A DNA stretch of 64,000 nt, from contig SRSI01000010.1 in NCBI GenBank assembly GCA_005656395.1, positions 2,666,001 through 2,730,000 of the forward strand, given 5' to 3'. Both the position numbers and the translations under genes were made by a program. The notes under the pieces were generated by a model. The model was given only the letters and a program-made list of their open reading frames with translations. It searched no databases and was not told where the DNA came from. Source of the stretch: Strongyloides papillosus (lineage: Eukaryota > Nematoda > Chromadorea > Rhabditida > Strongyloididae). This document shows positions 1-14,348 of the stretch, in pieces; position 1 is the stretch's first letter, and every line of letters starts with the position of its first letter.

Positions 1-3000
1 TAACTTTAACAATAGGAAAAATACTTACTCTTTATTTTTAGATTTTCTTCTTTACCTGAGACATAAAAATTTGTTAGAATTAGTAGTAATAAATATATAA
101 TTTTTAATAATGTACACTTTTTTAAAATTACAATCGTTTTTATCATCTGTCTGAAAAATACATAATATACAAGCAAATTTTATACATAAATGCTGAAAAT
201 AATATTTTTAAAAGAAAGTTATTTAATAATATAAACTTTTATAAATATACATTTACATACACAGTCCATTAAAAAAAGATGATTGATTCATGGTGTTGAT
301 AAAATCAACAAAATTGAATGATAAATTTACATTATTCTTAAGTTCTAAGGCAATTATAAATTGTTTTAATAAACAAAATATATGACAAAAATTATTGCAT
401 TTATAATGCAAAAATATATCATACATTATATTTAAAAACATAAAAAAAGAAATATCTTAATACAACTACAATTAAGATATTTTAAAAATGTTACTATTAA
501 AGTAACGATTATTTACTAAACAAAAAAAAATCCATAGATGGAAATATGATCAGTATTATTTAAAGAGGAAGAGAAAAATATGTTATGTAGAGTAAATGTC
601 AATTAAATACGCATAATTTATACAAACTTAAATACAAATTATTTAAATTGATAATATAAATTCGATTTTTATATTCCAAAATTGTATACATTAATAAACG
701 AATAATTAATACTAAAACACCCAGATAAAAAAATCAATAATTAATAACTACTTATACAAGCAAATTACGTAATGTTACCTTTTATCATTTTTAATAGTAT
801 TCTTATTTCTATATATTATTCAAACTATACTATCAAACATATTTATTTGTTAGATTATATGCATTTAAAGAAGATCATCAATTTGTATTTACTGAATAAT
901 TTAAAAATAATCTCATATGTAGTTCAAAAAGAAACAATACTTTATTAATGAAATAAGGAAACATTTTATAATTACTTTATCAAGGAAAATTGACATTGTC
1001 GGTACTTAATCTTTGATAAAAAATTTTGATATGATTATCAAAAGAAATGTTTGTTAAGCATAAACCTTTTTCAGTGAATTTTTAAAAAAATTTTTGAAAA
1101 AAAGATAGCTAGGACGGAAATTACAGTTTTTTTCTTATTATTCTTAGCTTGTCAATTTATTAAAGTTACATGGAAGTTTATAGAACAAAATTAAAAATTC
1201 AAAAACTAAATACTTGAATGTATAATTATTTTTATATACCAGAAATATTTATTTAATCAAGTTAATGCGCTAGGTTAAGGCTTATCAATGATGTATAACA
1301 TAAAATCCAATAATCAAACAAAATTTGAATGTCGTTAAAAATAATTATACTTAGAAATAAGCGTTAATCACTCCAATAGATGACTCATACAATTTTTATA
1401 TAACAATTTTTATCAGAAAATCATGTTTAAAGGGTATATCAATTTTACTAAGTAACAATATATACTTTAAATAAATTTTATACAAATGTAAAAAAAAAAC
1501 AATAACATGCTAAAAACACGAAAATATTATTTTACCTTTAACAATTATTCTTAAATGATATATAATATATCGTTTTTTAATGAAAAATCTAATAACCATG
1601 AAAACTTTTTTTTTATAAACAATTGGTGTTATCATTAAAAACTAATAACAAAAATATTATAGCAAATTTCTACTCTATGTCTTAAAAATATATCATTCAT
1701 TATTTTTAGAAAAAGTTGCAGAAAACGTAAGAGATTGTTAAAATGATTAGAATATGATGTAAATAAAATTTTTGACACTTTTTTGAAATATTTTTTAAAT
1801 ATGTAGAAGTGAAACATCTTAAAACAAAGATACAGATCACGATAATACTTTAAATTATCTTTTATCAGTAGTAGAGAAACATTGCTTAGAGTAAGATATA
1901 AAATTATTAACTTTTAAGAATAGTAATGCATCCACCACCATTTGTTATATATCACCACTAATATTATCACTAAAAACAATATTTAAACTTTAACAAAAAA
2001 AAATTACATAAAATCACTAAATAGTATAGACAATGATTAATTTTGATACTTTTAACTATAAGATCTATATTTAATTAAAAGTAATGATTAGGATATACAA
2101 TATAATATTGAAGGCGTTCTATTTAAAATACCTGCTAATTATATCTCGTAGTATTAAATATTTATTATCTTAGAACAATTAAAGGAATATACACTTTTTT
2201 TACATATAAATAAACAACTGACATGTTGTCATTTTATTTGTAAGGTTAAGAAAATTAAAGCATAATCCCAATAATATTCTCGAAAAGACAAATCATGAAG
2301 CGGGATAAAAAATTTTTACGTCTCATTTATTTTTTCTTCCATAATGTTTAAATGATAAATAGCATTATGTTTTTTATTTCATCTATTTTCCTACTCATAC
2401 CTTGTTTGTATATTTTATCACTTAACAAATATTTTTAATATATATCTTTTATTATAGTGCCATGGTGTTTGACAATCATTCAACTATCTAAACAATATTA
2501 ACTTATTATAATATTTCCTTTCTACCAATTTCAATTTTATTAGTATAAGTTAACATACAAAAACTAAAAAAATTATAACTTCATTATTCTCTAAATATAG
2601 TATACTAACTAATGTAACACAGGTGTTCAAATTGACTTTTGATTGCTTCCATTTTACATTTTTATAATGAAATATCTACATTTTTACTTTATATTTATGT
2701 AATAATCTCATCAAGAAAAATAAAATATTATATGTTAGAATAAATAGTTATAAAAAAAAAATCGCTCAACACCACATGATTGAAATCTTTTTACTTTCAC
2801 ATTATTTTATAATTTATATTATCTTCTTTTTGTATACATGAGTGTTTTCTTTTCTGAAAATACGTTACCTGTACTTTCTTTTTTATCTATACTTGGGACG
2901 TGATATATTGAATGATAATGTTTGGCAAACGAAATTGAAGTAGCTTTTTAAGTGTTTTAATATTATTTTAATTAATTTAAAATACTTTCAAGTTTTTTCA

Positions 3001-4559
3001 TTATTCTTTAGTTATTTTCAATAACTTTTACGTCTTTTCATGATATATGTCTCTGATATATCTTTTATATGTTCGTAATACTTTTCTCTCTTCTTTAAAC
3101 CAGTTGTTCAAAATATCTTTTTTTTATTATTATTTCTTAACCACCATGGTGAATTAATAAGATATAATTATTATTTTTATAGTTGACAAAATTAATTGTA
3201 TATCACTAATATTGCTTCAAATATATAATTGTTTCTTCTTAATTGACTTTTATTGTGTACATTTTATAAGTTTATATTATGTTACATTATTAAACATAAT
3301 AATAACTTGAACTTTAAGGTACTTCGTTTTTGTTGATCACCCTCTATTTCTTTTCTATCTTCTACATATAAAGATAATCACTAAAGACAGTTATATATCT
3401 AGGTTATTGGTATATTTGATTTTATATATCTATATAAATATATATACATATATATTCCTACATATTATTAAAAATTTTGCTTGTATCTCTATATATTTTC
3501 TCTTCAACCGGTTCTTGAAAAATTTTTTCCAAACAAGCGCATTTTTAGTTTCAATGACTACTATATACCTTCAATTTAATGGTGAAGCAAAAAAGTTGTT
3601 ACACGAAGTGTATATGGTGCATATTTTATAGTTTTAGATACCAAAGAATAAAAATGTCTTTTAATCACAATGCTATATTGCAAAGAGTTGCATTGTTTTG
3701 ATAAACTACTACTATTATTACTATCAACTCTCTCCTTAAGACACATTTTTAGAAGGGGTAAGAGATGGGGTTTTCAGAAGGGGAGGTAAAAAAATTATTA
3801 CTCCTATCATTTAAAAACATAGAAATAAAATTATTGCGCTCTAAACACATGGCTGTAGATTAAAAAGTTAATTATTTTATTAAAAATTTTCTTTACAAAT
3901 TGGAAAATTTTGCACATTTAAAAAGAATATATATTTATTTATAGTATAAGAATTTTTTTTGTTATCTATTTAGAAGTCATAATAAGATATATTCTATTAT
4001 TCGGGAAGAAAGTTTGATAATTGTAATAAGAATTATTAGTATAACATTACTTTAGAATGACCAGTTTTTTATTTCATAAATAGTTAAATTCAAAAAAAAT
4101 GAATTTTACTATAAATTAAAAGATATTTTATCGCCTCGTTTCAATTTTAAAAAGTAGCAAACATTTTAATAGGTTCACAATAATGCTATCTCATTAGTTT
4201 TTTTTTTCTTCTATATAACAATTCTCTTTTTCATAACATTATATATTTTATTTATGTATTGATATTGCTTTTAACTCACTTAATATAATACTACTGTAGC
4301 GATCGTTGATTTTTTGAATTATCTTTCCAGTTTCTATACATCCAGCGTGTATGTGCCTCTGCGCATATAATTTAAACATTGTTTACTATAATTTAAATTA
4401 ACATAAATCATATGATTTTGAACTTTTAAATTTTTAGTAAAAAAAATAATTACTCTTTTTAGATTGCAATCTTATAATTATTTTAGTTCTTTTTCAATCA
4501 CCCCCCACAGGAATGACAGTGTGATTTGTAAAACGAAAAAAAATTTCTCTCTACCTTAA

Positions 4560-4579
4560 ATTATTAATATATTAATAAT
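4560..4579. repeat. 20-bp perfect AT palindrome
   Basis: The 20 bases read the same on both strands and consist only of A and T, centred on a TATA core. In such an AT-rich background this can arise by chance. No function can be assigned. Confidence 0.5.
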
Positions 4580-7500
4580 ATACGTCAACGCTTTCCTATA
4601 TATGTTCTCACTATTTTTTTAAAGGATTGAGTCATGATAAATTATCCTCATATCATCTCCTTCATTATTATTATTATTAATACATGAAGATTTTTGATAT
4701 TTTATAAGCATACATAATCACCATCGAAAATCTCTTTTATTGGAATAGGTACTAAAAGAATCTTTGTCATATTAATGTCTAAAACATTCAATTCCAAAGA
4801 TAAGTGAGTTAATTTAATTGGAGGTTTTCTGACATTCCCTTATGAGCTTGTTTTCATCTATTTTACATCTTTTTACTCCTTCTTCTGGTTTTTACTTTAT
4901 CCCTAAAGATACTAATTATCTTGATATCTAAATTTTATTACTTCATTTTAATTTTCAGAATTAACTTTTTACTTATAAAATTCATTTTCAAAGAACATAT
5001 TTTTAAAAACACTTTTTATCGTGTGTCTTACCTCTTGATAAGCTTAACTTCAAAAGATAACTTAATGCTTTAACATTGTTTATTCTTAAATTTACTATCA
5101 CAAGAGATTGTTGTTCTTTCGTTATCACCTTTCTACCATATATGTAAAATTTTTACTTTTATTATTTGTTCAATTTTAAGTTCTAACAATATATGCGTTA
5201 AATATTTTTGTCTGTTTGCCAATATTATTTCACAACAAATATATATATAGTCAAGATGTAAGTCTATTTTTTTACTCTTTTCTCTTATTTTTGGGAACAT
5301 TTTTCATTTAAAAGTGTATTTTATAAAATAGTTCATATCTAAAAAGAAGTATTCTAATATTTCTTTACCAATTTATGTTATGCATGTTTTACTATATTTT
5401 TATATTATATATTTTAACAGGAAACAATAAGACGTGTTTCCTTATATCAAATAGCAATAATTTGTATCTTTCACCAAATATGAAATCAAATTGATTTATA
5501 CGAAAACTATACGTTAAAATTTAATTTTCCCTCTCGTGTTATTTATTGAAAAAAATATTTATTTGTTTTTTAGTATTAAGTAGAATTATTTAAAAAAATT
5601 TTTTGTTATTGGTATTGGTACATTAAAAAGATATAATTTATTTTTTTTTCTACAAAAGGGATGTATCAAGGTATATAATTTATTTTAGAATAGTAAATAT
5701 ATAAATATTTTTATAATTAAAATGATAGTCATTTAATTTTAGAATCACAATTTATAACATTTGATCCAGAATTATTTGTGTGATCATAAAACATGGATCT
5801 ACAATCATTCATCTTGTCGCTACATATCATGTCAACTATTTTCATTATATTTTTCTAGCATTAATATTATTATGTTATATGTGTATATTATATATCTATC
5901 TAGGAGTTGCAGGTGATAATACTTGCGAAAAATTTAATCTGCGTATATTTATTTAATATGTGAATGTATATCTTCGTTATGGCTATCTATACAAATTCAT
6001 GTTTATAAATTTACTATATATATCTTGTTATTCTTCTAAATATAAATATATTATTATTGTTATTTTGAATCTTTTTTGATTCAATATTGGTGGTTGTATC
6101 GAAAAAAGTATGATTATTATACAAGATAGAGGAAACTTTTGTATAATTTTTTGTTTAAAGAAGTATATGTTTGTTATAACACGACTTTTTTTTATGATCA
6201 TTTAATATTAACAATTATTTTTTTTTCATTACCAATATAAATTCATACATACATTTAAACCAAGAGACAACTAGCAATTTGAAAATATTTTATTGAATAA
6301 AAAATTATATATATTTATTTATTAAAGTTTCTCAGTCATATACATATACACATCTTTTGATCATACCAGGTAAATTTTTGAGGTCTTGATAAACGATTAT
6401 TGCGAATTGAATAATTGAAGTGGTAGAGTATTGGTATTCTTTTGAATTTTCATAACAGCATTATTGAGAAAGGTAGAATTATTGTCTATTTTTACCATTA
6501 TATATTTATAAGAAGATTTGTTGATGTTCAAAAAATTAAATAAATATTTCATCATAAGATATCACTACATATTATATAAAATTCTTGATCATGAATATAC
6601 TCTACTTACATGCATGTTATACTTTAATTGTGATGTTTATTGATAATTACTAATTTCTGAAAAATATAATTTTCATCCTTAATAGCATCTTGTAACAATA
6701 ATGATAATGAAAAAGATTAACATTATTAAAGTAGAGACGTGTACATGTATGTGTGTATATTTAATTTTATGTGCTGTTAATATTAATGATATATATTATT
6801 AAACATGATCTTTTAAAACTTATAGATGATGTATTTGAATAGTTTTCTAAAGTAAATTTTAAAATTATATTTTATTTTAATTAAATTCTTTTATTTTTGT
6901 TATAAATATTTCACCTATATTGTATCGTATTTGAAGTAGTCTAACATTAATACTTTCAATACATGTCCCTCAAATAAAATTAGGTATGGGAAATAAATTA
7001 ACGTATACCTTGTAGATTTGTAGTAGATTGAATTAAAATATAGTGACATTTAAATGACCTTGTTGGATAAGAGATTCTTGGACTATGTTACAACATTATA
7101 TTTCATATTCTCCATTTTGCCACATTTTCAAACCTTTAATTTACATCAATATGATGTTAATTATAAAAAAAAAATGAAATATAATTTTACGTCATATACT
7201 TTTCTGGAACAATAAATAGCTAACTAAAAAATTCCAAACTTTCTATTTATAAAATATGCTATTGAAAAATTTCATTTATTTTATATCTATGTAGAAGCAA
7301 TTAACTTAAATGTATAATAGATTATAAAATCTACTTAATATTTTTAAATGTGTTTATTTTCTTTTTTAGTTAGTTAATTTCATTTTTATTGCTTAATTGT
7401 TTGCCTATGAAATAAATGATCTTGTATTATTTTTACCAACGTCATCCTCATTTTTTGAGAGTAAATACTTAAGGAGAAAACATTTATATATATAGAAATG

Positions 7501-10367
7501 CAAGTTAATTATACATGACGTGATGGATAAATGAAGTATAGTCTTTACTTGAATTTAGTTTATTGATATTATTATTTACCTTCTCCAGCATTTATCACAG
7601 TTCATATTAAAAATTTAAAACCTCAAGTCACTATTAACGATTTTATACAGTTGGTATATATAATATATAATTTTATCAAATATTATTTTTATTTGGTTAG
7701 TAAGAGAACATAACTTTTTACAAATTCTTTATTATGTTTGTTTCTTTGTTCTTATATACTTGAGGTTTTATTTAAATTAATAGTATCTTAAGTCCTCAAA
7801 TTTCTCAAACTTTCCATCTTAAAATCAGTTTCTCATTTATTGATATTATATTACAATATCAATTTAACATATAAATTATTTTTTTCTCGCAATTTATTTG
7901 ACCACATGAATGTCATATAATTTTTTTAATTATTTATATTAAAAACAATAAAAGGAAAGATTAAGAGTATAATTAAATATATTTGATTTTCAAATACCTT
8001 CTTTTTTTATTTTTTCAATTTTATTGAGAGAAAAAAATAGTCCTTTAAAATTTTTAATGGTGTGTAGATATATATTTAACGAATGCCTCATATACTCTTA
8101 TTTTTAAAAAAGCCTGAACTTAAACATTACTTAAAATTATATATTTGTAAACTAACATCTGAGAATATAATGGTATTGTAGAATGTTGTTAAAATAATAT
8201 AGTCAATTGTCGTGAAAAATTTTTGCATTATATATGCATTGTCATTGTTAGAGAAGAATGATAAATTTTAATGACATGAAACATCTTTTAACTTTCAAGA
8301 ATTTCTGCATGAAATTATTTAGCTTTTTGTATATATTTTGGATCATATTTAAACTTAGATTTCTATAGTTTATATTGAATGTTTATATTACTATTTATAA
8401 TTGTATATCGAAAGAAAGAATTATCTTTGATTACCATTTATAAATAAAATTTTTTGTTATTGTTATCATATTAAGAATATAATAGAAAATACATACACAC
8501 TTATCTTTAATGTTCTTTGATTTTAAAATTTAGTAGTAATAAAAAATGATAATATTTCTCTTAAAAAATAAAGTTTTTCTCTCGTTATTTAATCATTATT
8601 ATAAGATGAATCAGTTTTCTATATTAATAAATATAACGTCCTATCTTCCTTTAAAATTAGAATTCTTATTGTTTTCTTAACAATAATGGTTACACATCAT
8701 GCAATAAATATTTTATTCTTGCATCTTTTTAATAATTCTAATGATATTTTGCTTTACATAGATACATCATTAGTAATATTATTATATACAAATTCAATTA
8801 TTTTGTTGAAAAAAGACAAATAAAATTTGGATACTGATAAGTATAATAAATAACTCCAAAAATGTCTTAAATCTATTTTTCATTTCCAATTTAATAATCA
8901 TTAAAAGACAACATCTTGGACTAATATAAAATGTAATGTATCCAATACCAATTCACGTCACATCTTCTCATTTAACTTTTTCCATAACATCTGTCTTCTA
9001 TTTCTTTTATCAAGAAAAAATAAAAACTTTATATCATAAAAATAAAAATATAGTAATAAAATATTAAATTATATTTTGTATAATATTTCAAAATTGTGAC
9101 GATTCTTATTTTAATAATGATAAGTAATTGTACAATATTTTGAAATAATTAACCAGACAATGTGTAAATTCGCAACATTATCTTTTTTCTCCTCGTTAAA
9201 AAAGATATTCCAAAAAATTGGTTGATTTTATTAGATTTTTATTCTACTACCCTACCATAAACTTTCTCGTTATCCCTTCTCAATAACAAAATTGAAGGAA
9301 AGAAAAAGTTAATTTATGTATTAATAATTACAAATATCATATACTATAGTTTTTTTTGTATTATTATTTTTGAAAGGAATTTTTAAAAGTTTATACAAAA
9401 ATCATTTTTGCACAAAATTTCTCTCTCTTCTTTTCATTTAATATTAATGATTTGGTGTCAATATACTTATATACAATAATATCTATCGTTTATCTTTTTC
9501 TAGTTTAACTAATTAGTAAATTTTCTTCAATTGAACCCTATTTTGTCAGGATTTTCCTTCCTCCATATCTTTTTCTCTCCATTATACTATATACTTCTCC
9601 TACATCGCAGATCATTTTATTTTAATTTATTTACAATACACATATCATTTGTTTGTATAATATTTCTTTCAAAATTTATAATGAGATATTGTTTTAAAAT
9701 GCATTTAAAATCAAATGGTCACTATCATTAAATTTTTTTGCATTTAACAAAAAATTGTTTTATAGAAAATATTATATTTTTTCTGTAATTCATAATCTTA
9801 CCTTTCTATATAATATGGCATTTTGTATATTTACAATTGTCAATTTTTTGAGATATATAAATTTAATATAAATCTTTATTTTGTAAAAATGTAAAGAAAA
9901 AATTTATAAAGATTGAGAATTACACAAAATGTACATTATTATTAGGCTGCAGGTTGTTAACTAGAAATATAAAGCATTCCACATTATACTTTAATAATTT
10001 TTAATTTTCCTATTAATAATTTTTTTCACAAAACACTTCTTTAAAGCTTATTTTACTTTTTCTTCCTTACTATTGGAAGTTTCAAATACCATTGAAATGA
10101 AGTATAAAAATGCTTTTCTATTTATATGCAATATTTACACTTGAACTGGAATTTTTAACTTCATCTCCCACACAGTTACACTCTGTTACAAATTACACAT
10201 TTTTATCTTTTTCATTCTATTTATGGTGTTACCTTTTCAATTACTTACTAAATTTTTAGGTTTAATTCCATATTTGATCTATACTTTTCATCAAATTTTA
10301 ATCTTCCCATTTAAATATTAATTAGAATATTTTCATTTTATTTCATTTTTATTTCTTTTTAAAAAGG

Positions 10368-10371
<4 letters not shown>

Positions 10372-10398
<27 letters not shown>
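10372..10398. repeat. (AT)n microsatellite
   Basis: An uninterrupted alternating AT tract of about 27 bases, continuing into imperfect TA-rich sequence. It is a simple dinucleotide repeat, probably length-variable between individuals. Confidence 0.9.
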
Positions 10399-10406
<8 letters not shown>

Positions 10407-13400
10407 GACTCTTTTGATATATTCAGCGAATCAACATCATACAACATTTATACATATATAGAATGTATGTATACATTTCTATAAATTTATATAATAAAAT
10501 TTTTATATTTATAAACAGCTACCGTGACAAAAATAAAATTATTTAATTCAAATTGATCATGATGCTTTAATAAAAATGACAAATACGTATCACAGAGATA
10601 GAGACATAAATTTTAGCTTTGTCATATCATTCTTCTTATATAATATGTATCTATCACATTAAAAATAAAAAAAACATATTCATTTTTTTAAAATATAAAC
10701 TTCTTAACAAGTCTTTAAAACTAATATATATATATTTATTTATGTGTGATTTAAGCTTCTAATAATGCATACATTCAAGTATATTTATCAATATTTGTTA
10801 GCAAAGAAAATTTTGTAATATATTGTATATATTTTTTAAAAATGTTTGATAGTTTTATTAACAATTGTCTATCAAAATGAGGGTACATTTTTAATATATA
10901 CATTTTTTTAGTTTATAAATATCAATTTATAGAATATGTGCTAATTTAAATGGTATAGATGTAATAAATATGTATCCTACACATAAATGTTACTTTTAAT
11001 TAAATTCTTCATCTCTTTTATACTTTTTTGTTAATTTTAATTTAAAAATATAATGATAAAATGAGATGTGTAGAAAATCTTGTCAATTTCATGTTTTTAT
11101 ACATAAACTTATCTTCCTTTCTTTCATTATTTGTTTTGGCACTTCTTTTTAAAAAGTAGAAAAAATGTTCAGCTAGTTTGTACATTGTTTTACTAAATTT
11201 TTTAAAAATTGTTTTCTATTTTCTGTTTCTTTTTTATTATTTCCTTCATAAATACGCAAATGCCTACATTTAAAAATAATATTTTAAATCTTTGACCTCT
11301 TTTCTTTTGATATAACTTGAATAATATTAAAAGAAAGATTTTTTTAAACTTATTAATATAGATTAAAGAATTTTAATTATCACCCTGTTATGTTATTATT
11401 AATATACAAGGTATATTAATTAAATTCTTCAACTCTCACATGAATTGTAATGTTATTAATCATTTCTCTTTCATTTAAAAGGTAAATTTATTCCAATGTA
11501 TTATAAAGTAAAGTAATGAGAAAAAAAATATCCTTTTTATTGTTTTTTTAAATTGATCACTCCTATTTTTGAAAAAGATAAATATAATTTGTGTTATTTT
11601 TTTTGTCATAAAATATAAGAGGAAATAATCTACTTCGGTGTTACTATTTTTCTACCAATAAGCTTTTATTGAAATTTATACTTTATACCAAACGAAATAT
11701 TTTTTTTTATCTCTCCTCCCTCAATTAATGTGTGGTGGGACAAATTTTTTTTTTGACAAACCACATGCGTTAGACTATGTTTTTATTAATATAATATAAT
11801 AGATATATCTTTAACTCTCTTATTATCAGATATTTGTTTTTATTATTTTTGTATTAAGGAACACACAATAACCACTACTTCTCTACATCTTTTTGTCTTT
11901 TAAAAAAAGTTTTATAGAATATATAGAAATAAATTATATATATGAAAAGAAGCGATTGAAATGATCAACATAAAAAGCTTTAAGCTATTTAATTTGTGCG
12001 CAAGTTCAAGTATGATACATGCTAAAAGTATGCAAATCATTTAAATTTATGAGTAAATTAATAAGAATATGCTTATTGTAGTGGTTTATTGTTATGTACA
12101 CTCACTGTACATCATTTTATTTGAATTAATACAATATATATCTACCCTTTATATTTAGACAGTTCTTTTAGATGGGGCGCGGTTCAAAATTTTTATTAAT
12201 GTAATTTATATACATTTACTGAGAAATCTTTTAAGAAAGACCTTGACTGATGAAATTGGATATTAGTGCCATAGCTAGACATTAAATATACATATTATTT
12301 ATTTGAGCACATTTTTTTTCTTTTTAATTAATGTTATTAAAAAGATTTAAAGATAAAATAAAAGTTGACATAGCAACTTTTTATGATTTTTTAATAAGAT
12401 GCTGTTTATATGTTAAAATATTTTACATAAAACCCAGACATAATGTTGTTAATCATTACTTCTTCATTTTAAATTTAACAAACAAAATTAAAACTATTCC
12501 CTATCTTTCATTTTCTCCTTCATTTAGACCAAAAATCATTCAATTATTCATTGAAAGTAGATTGTGAAAAAGTTGTCGAAAATTACTTTCTCCATCACGG
12601 GAGTGTTTTTTTTAAATTTACGTATATGTCTGTATATATATCCACTGCGCGTGGTATAGAAATTTTTACAAAATAGCTAAAAAATAATATTTAAAAGTCT
12701 TTTATATTTTCATATTATTTATAGTTATTATGATAATGTATTATATATACATTAATTATATTAATTTCTGTCACACTAAAATACATAGTTTTTTTTTTAG
12801 CATTACTAACTTATGTTATAAATCTTTTTTCAAAGTAGATGTATTTGAAATTTCACTTTTTTTCCAAATTAAGATATAGGACAATTTTTTTCTAGGAGTT
12901 TCTAGAATTAAAAGAAGTATATAAACAATTTTAATGCATGTTTATCTTTTCTTTTATACTTTCTTCTCTTGTCATATCATATTCTATTTCATTTCATTAG
13001 ATAGATTTATTTCAAAAATTTTTATTTTTTCCCCATGTCTATTTATTGTAATATTTTAATGGATTTATATGCATATTTGTGGGTATTTTTCCTAATAAAG
13101 TTAGCAAAATTTCTTTAGGGTATCTTTTTTATAACATGATTTATATATCTTTTTTGGTCAACAGAGACGCATCCCAAACCATACTTTATAAAGAAGATTA
13201 TCAAAAAATATTAAGAAGTGTAATTAATTATTAGAAAAAAAGAAATACTATATTTCTTCTATTATATAATCAACTAATAAAATAATAAAAGAAAATATAT
13301 TGGGATTAAACATTTATGTTTAATAATTTTTAAAATATTTTCTTATAGATTACAATTTTCCACTTTAAGATAATTACATATTTTATATTTATGTAGTGAA

Positions 13401-14248
13401 ATAAGAAATATAGATAATTGAATGATTATTAAGGAATATTATGTTTAATCTATTCATAACAATGAAAATGATATTATAGGTGTTTTGTTGATACTTTTTC
13501 ATTCTTGTAAAAGAACCACTAAATTTATTCTTGAAACTCATGTCTAAATACGTATTAATCTTTGAAATATAGAAATTTTAGTTATCTATCTACGTTAATA
13601 ACATGTTTAAAGTACCTTTTATATTCTTAGACTATGTGTTGTGTTTTTATTTCCTATCGGCAAAATTGATAGATATCTAATAAATTTATAACCATTTATG
13701 ATAGGTGTAAATAAAGCTAATTAGTATGGCGATGCTTATACGTTTCCCCTCCAAATTGGATATATCCTACAAAGAACGAATTTGATTTTTTTAAAGTTAT
13801 TTTATTGTCATTATTATGTAATAGCGATTGTATAATTATTACAAATTTAGCATTGTATTTTTAAAAAGCAGTTATTTATAATATTATATTAATTTAAGTC
13901 GTATTTATTTATTATTAATCATATTTATTTATTAACACATTCAATCATCCAATTGTTGTTTCTTTTATTAATGTGGTTAAATATCTACCCAAGTAGTTTA
14001 CTACGGGACAATCTTGAGAATGAACACAGCGAAAATCTTTCTCCCCTATATTTATCATTGTAACATAAAACTTTCCTCCCTATCATTAACCTCATTTTTA
14101 TATTTTTACTTTGTATTGAGGGACTCTTACATTCTCCTAACAAGCTCCATTTCACATTCACTATGATCATATTATTCTTTTCTTCCCAAATTCTCTAGAT
14201 ATAGTTTGTTCATTTATTTGCTCACACTTTAAGCATAAGACACATAAC

Positions 14249-14348
14249 GGTCCGATGAGGCCAGGTATTGTCACTACTATCATTACACATTCACAGGTGA
14301 TCGGGCTTCATTTTCCAAAATGTAATACCAAGAAAAGAGTCTTTTTTT
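14249..14348 (+). ncRNA. candidate structured small RNA
   Basis: A GC-richer island in the gene-poor region. ATGAGGCC (14255-14262) can pair with GGCTTCAT (14304-14311) over 8 bp, including one G-T pair. Inside it, GTCAC (14270-14274) can pair with GTGAT (14297-14301), leaving a loop of about 22 nt. A T4 follows the outer helix directly and a T7 run lies at 14342-14348; either could be a Pol III stop. The 5' flank GGTCCGATG resembles the start of Y RNAs, relatives of the nematode stem-bulge RNAs, but nine bases are weak evidence. No tRNA, U6 or SL RNA pattern fits. Low confidence. Confidence 0.2.

Noticed and set aside
12331..12567. 78-codon open frame with ATG on + strand
   Set aside because: Codons are almost all A/T-rich, there is no domain, and no splice or regulatory context. 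It fits a chance frame in AT-rich DNA.
13985..14170. 61-codon minus-strand frame in a GC-richer patch
   Set aside because: It has an ATG but no recognisable motif and no splice partner. Kept only as part of the gene-poor region.
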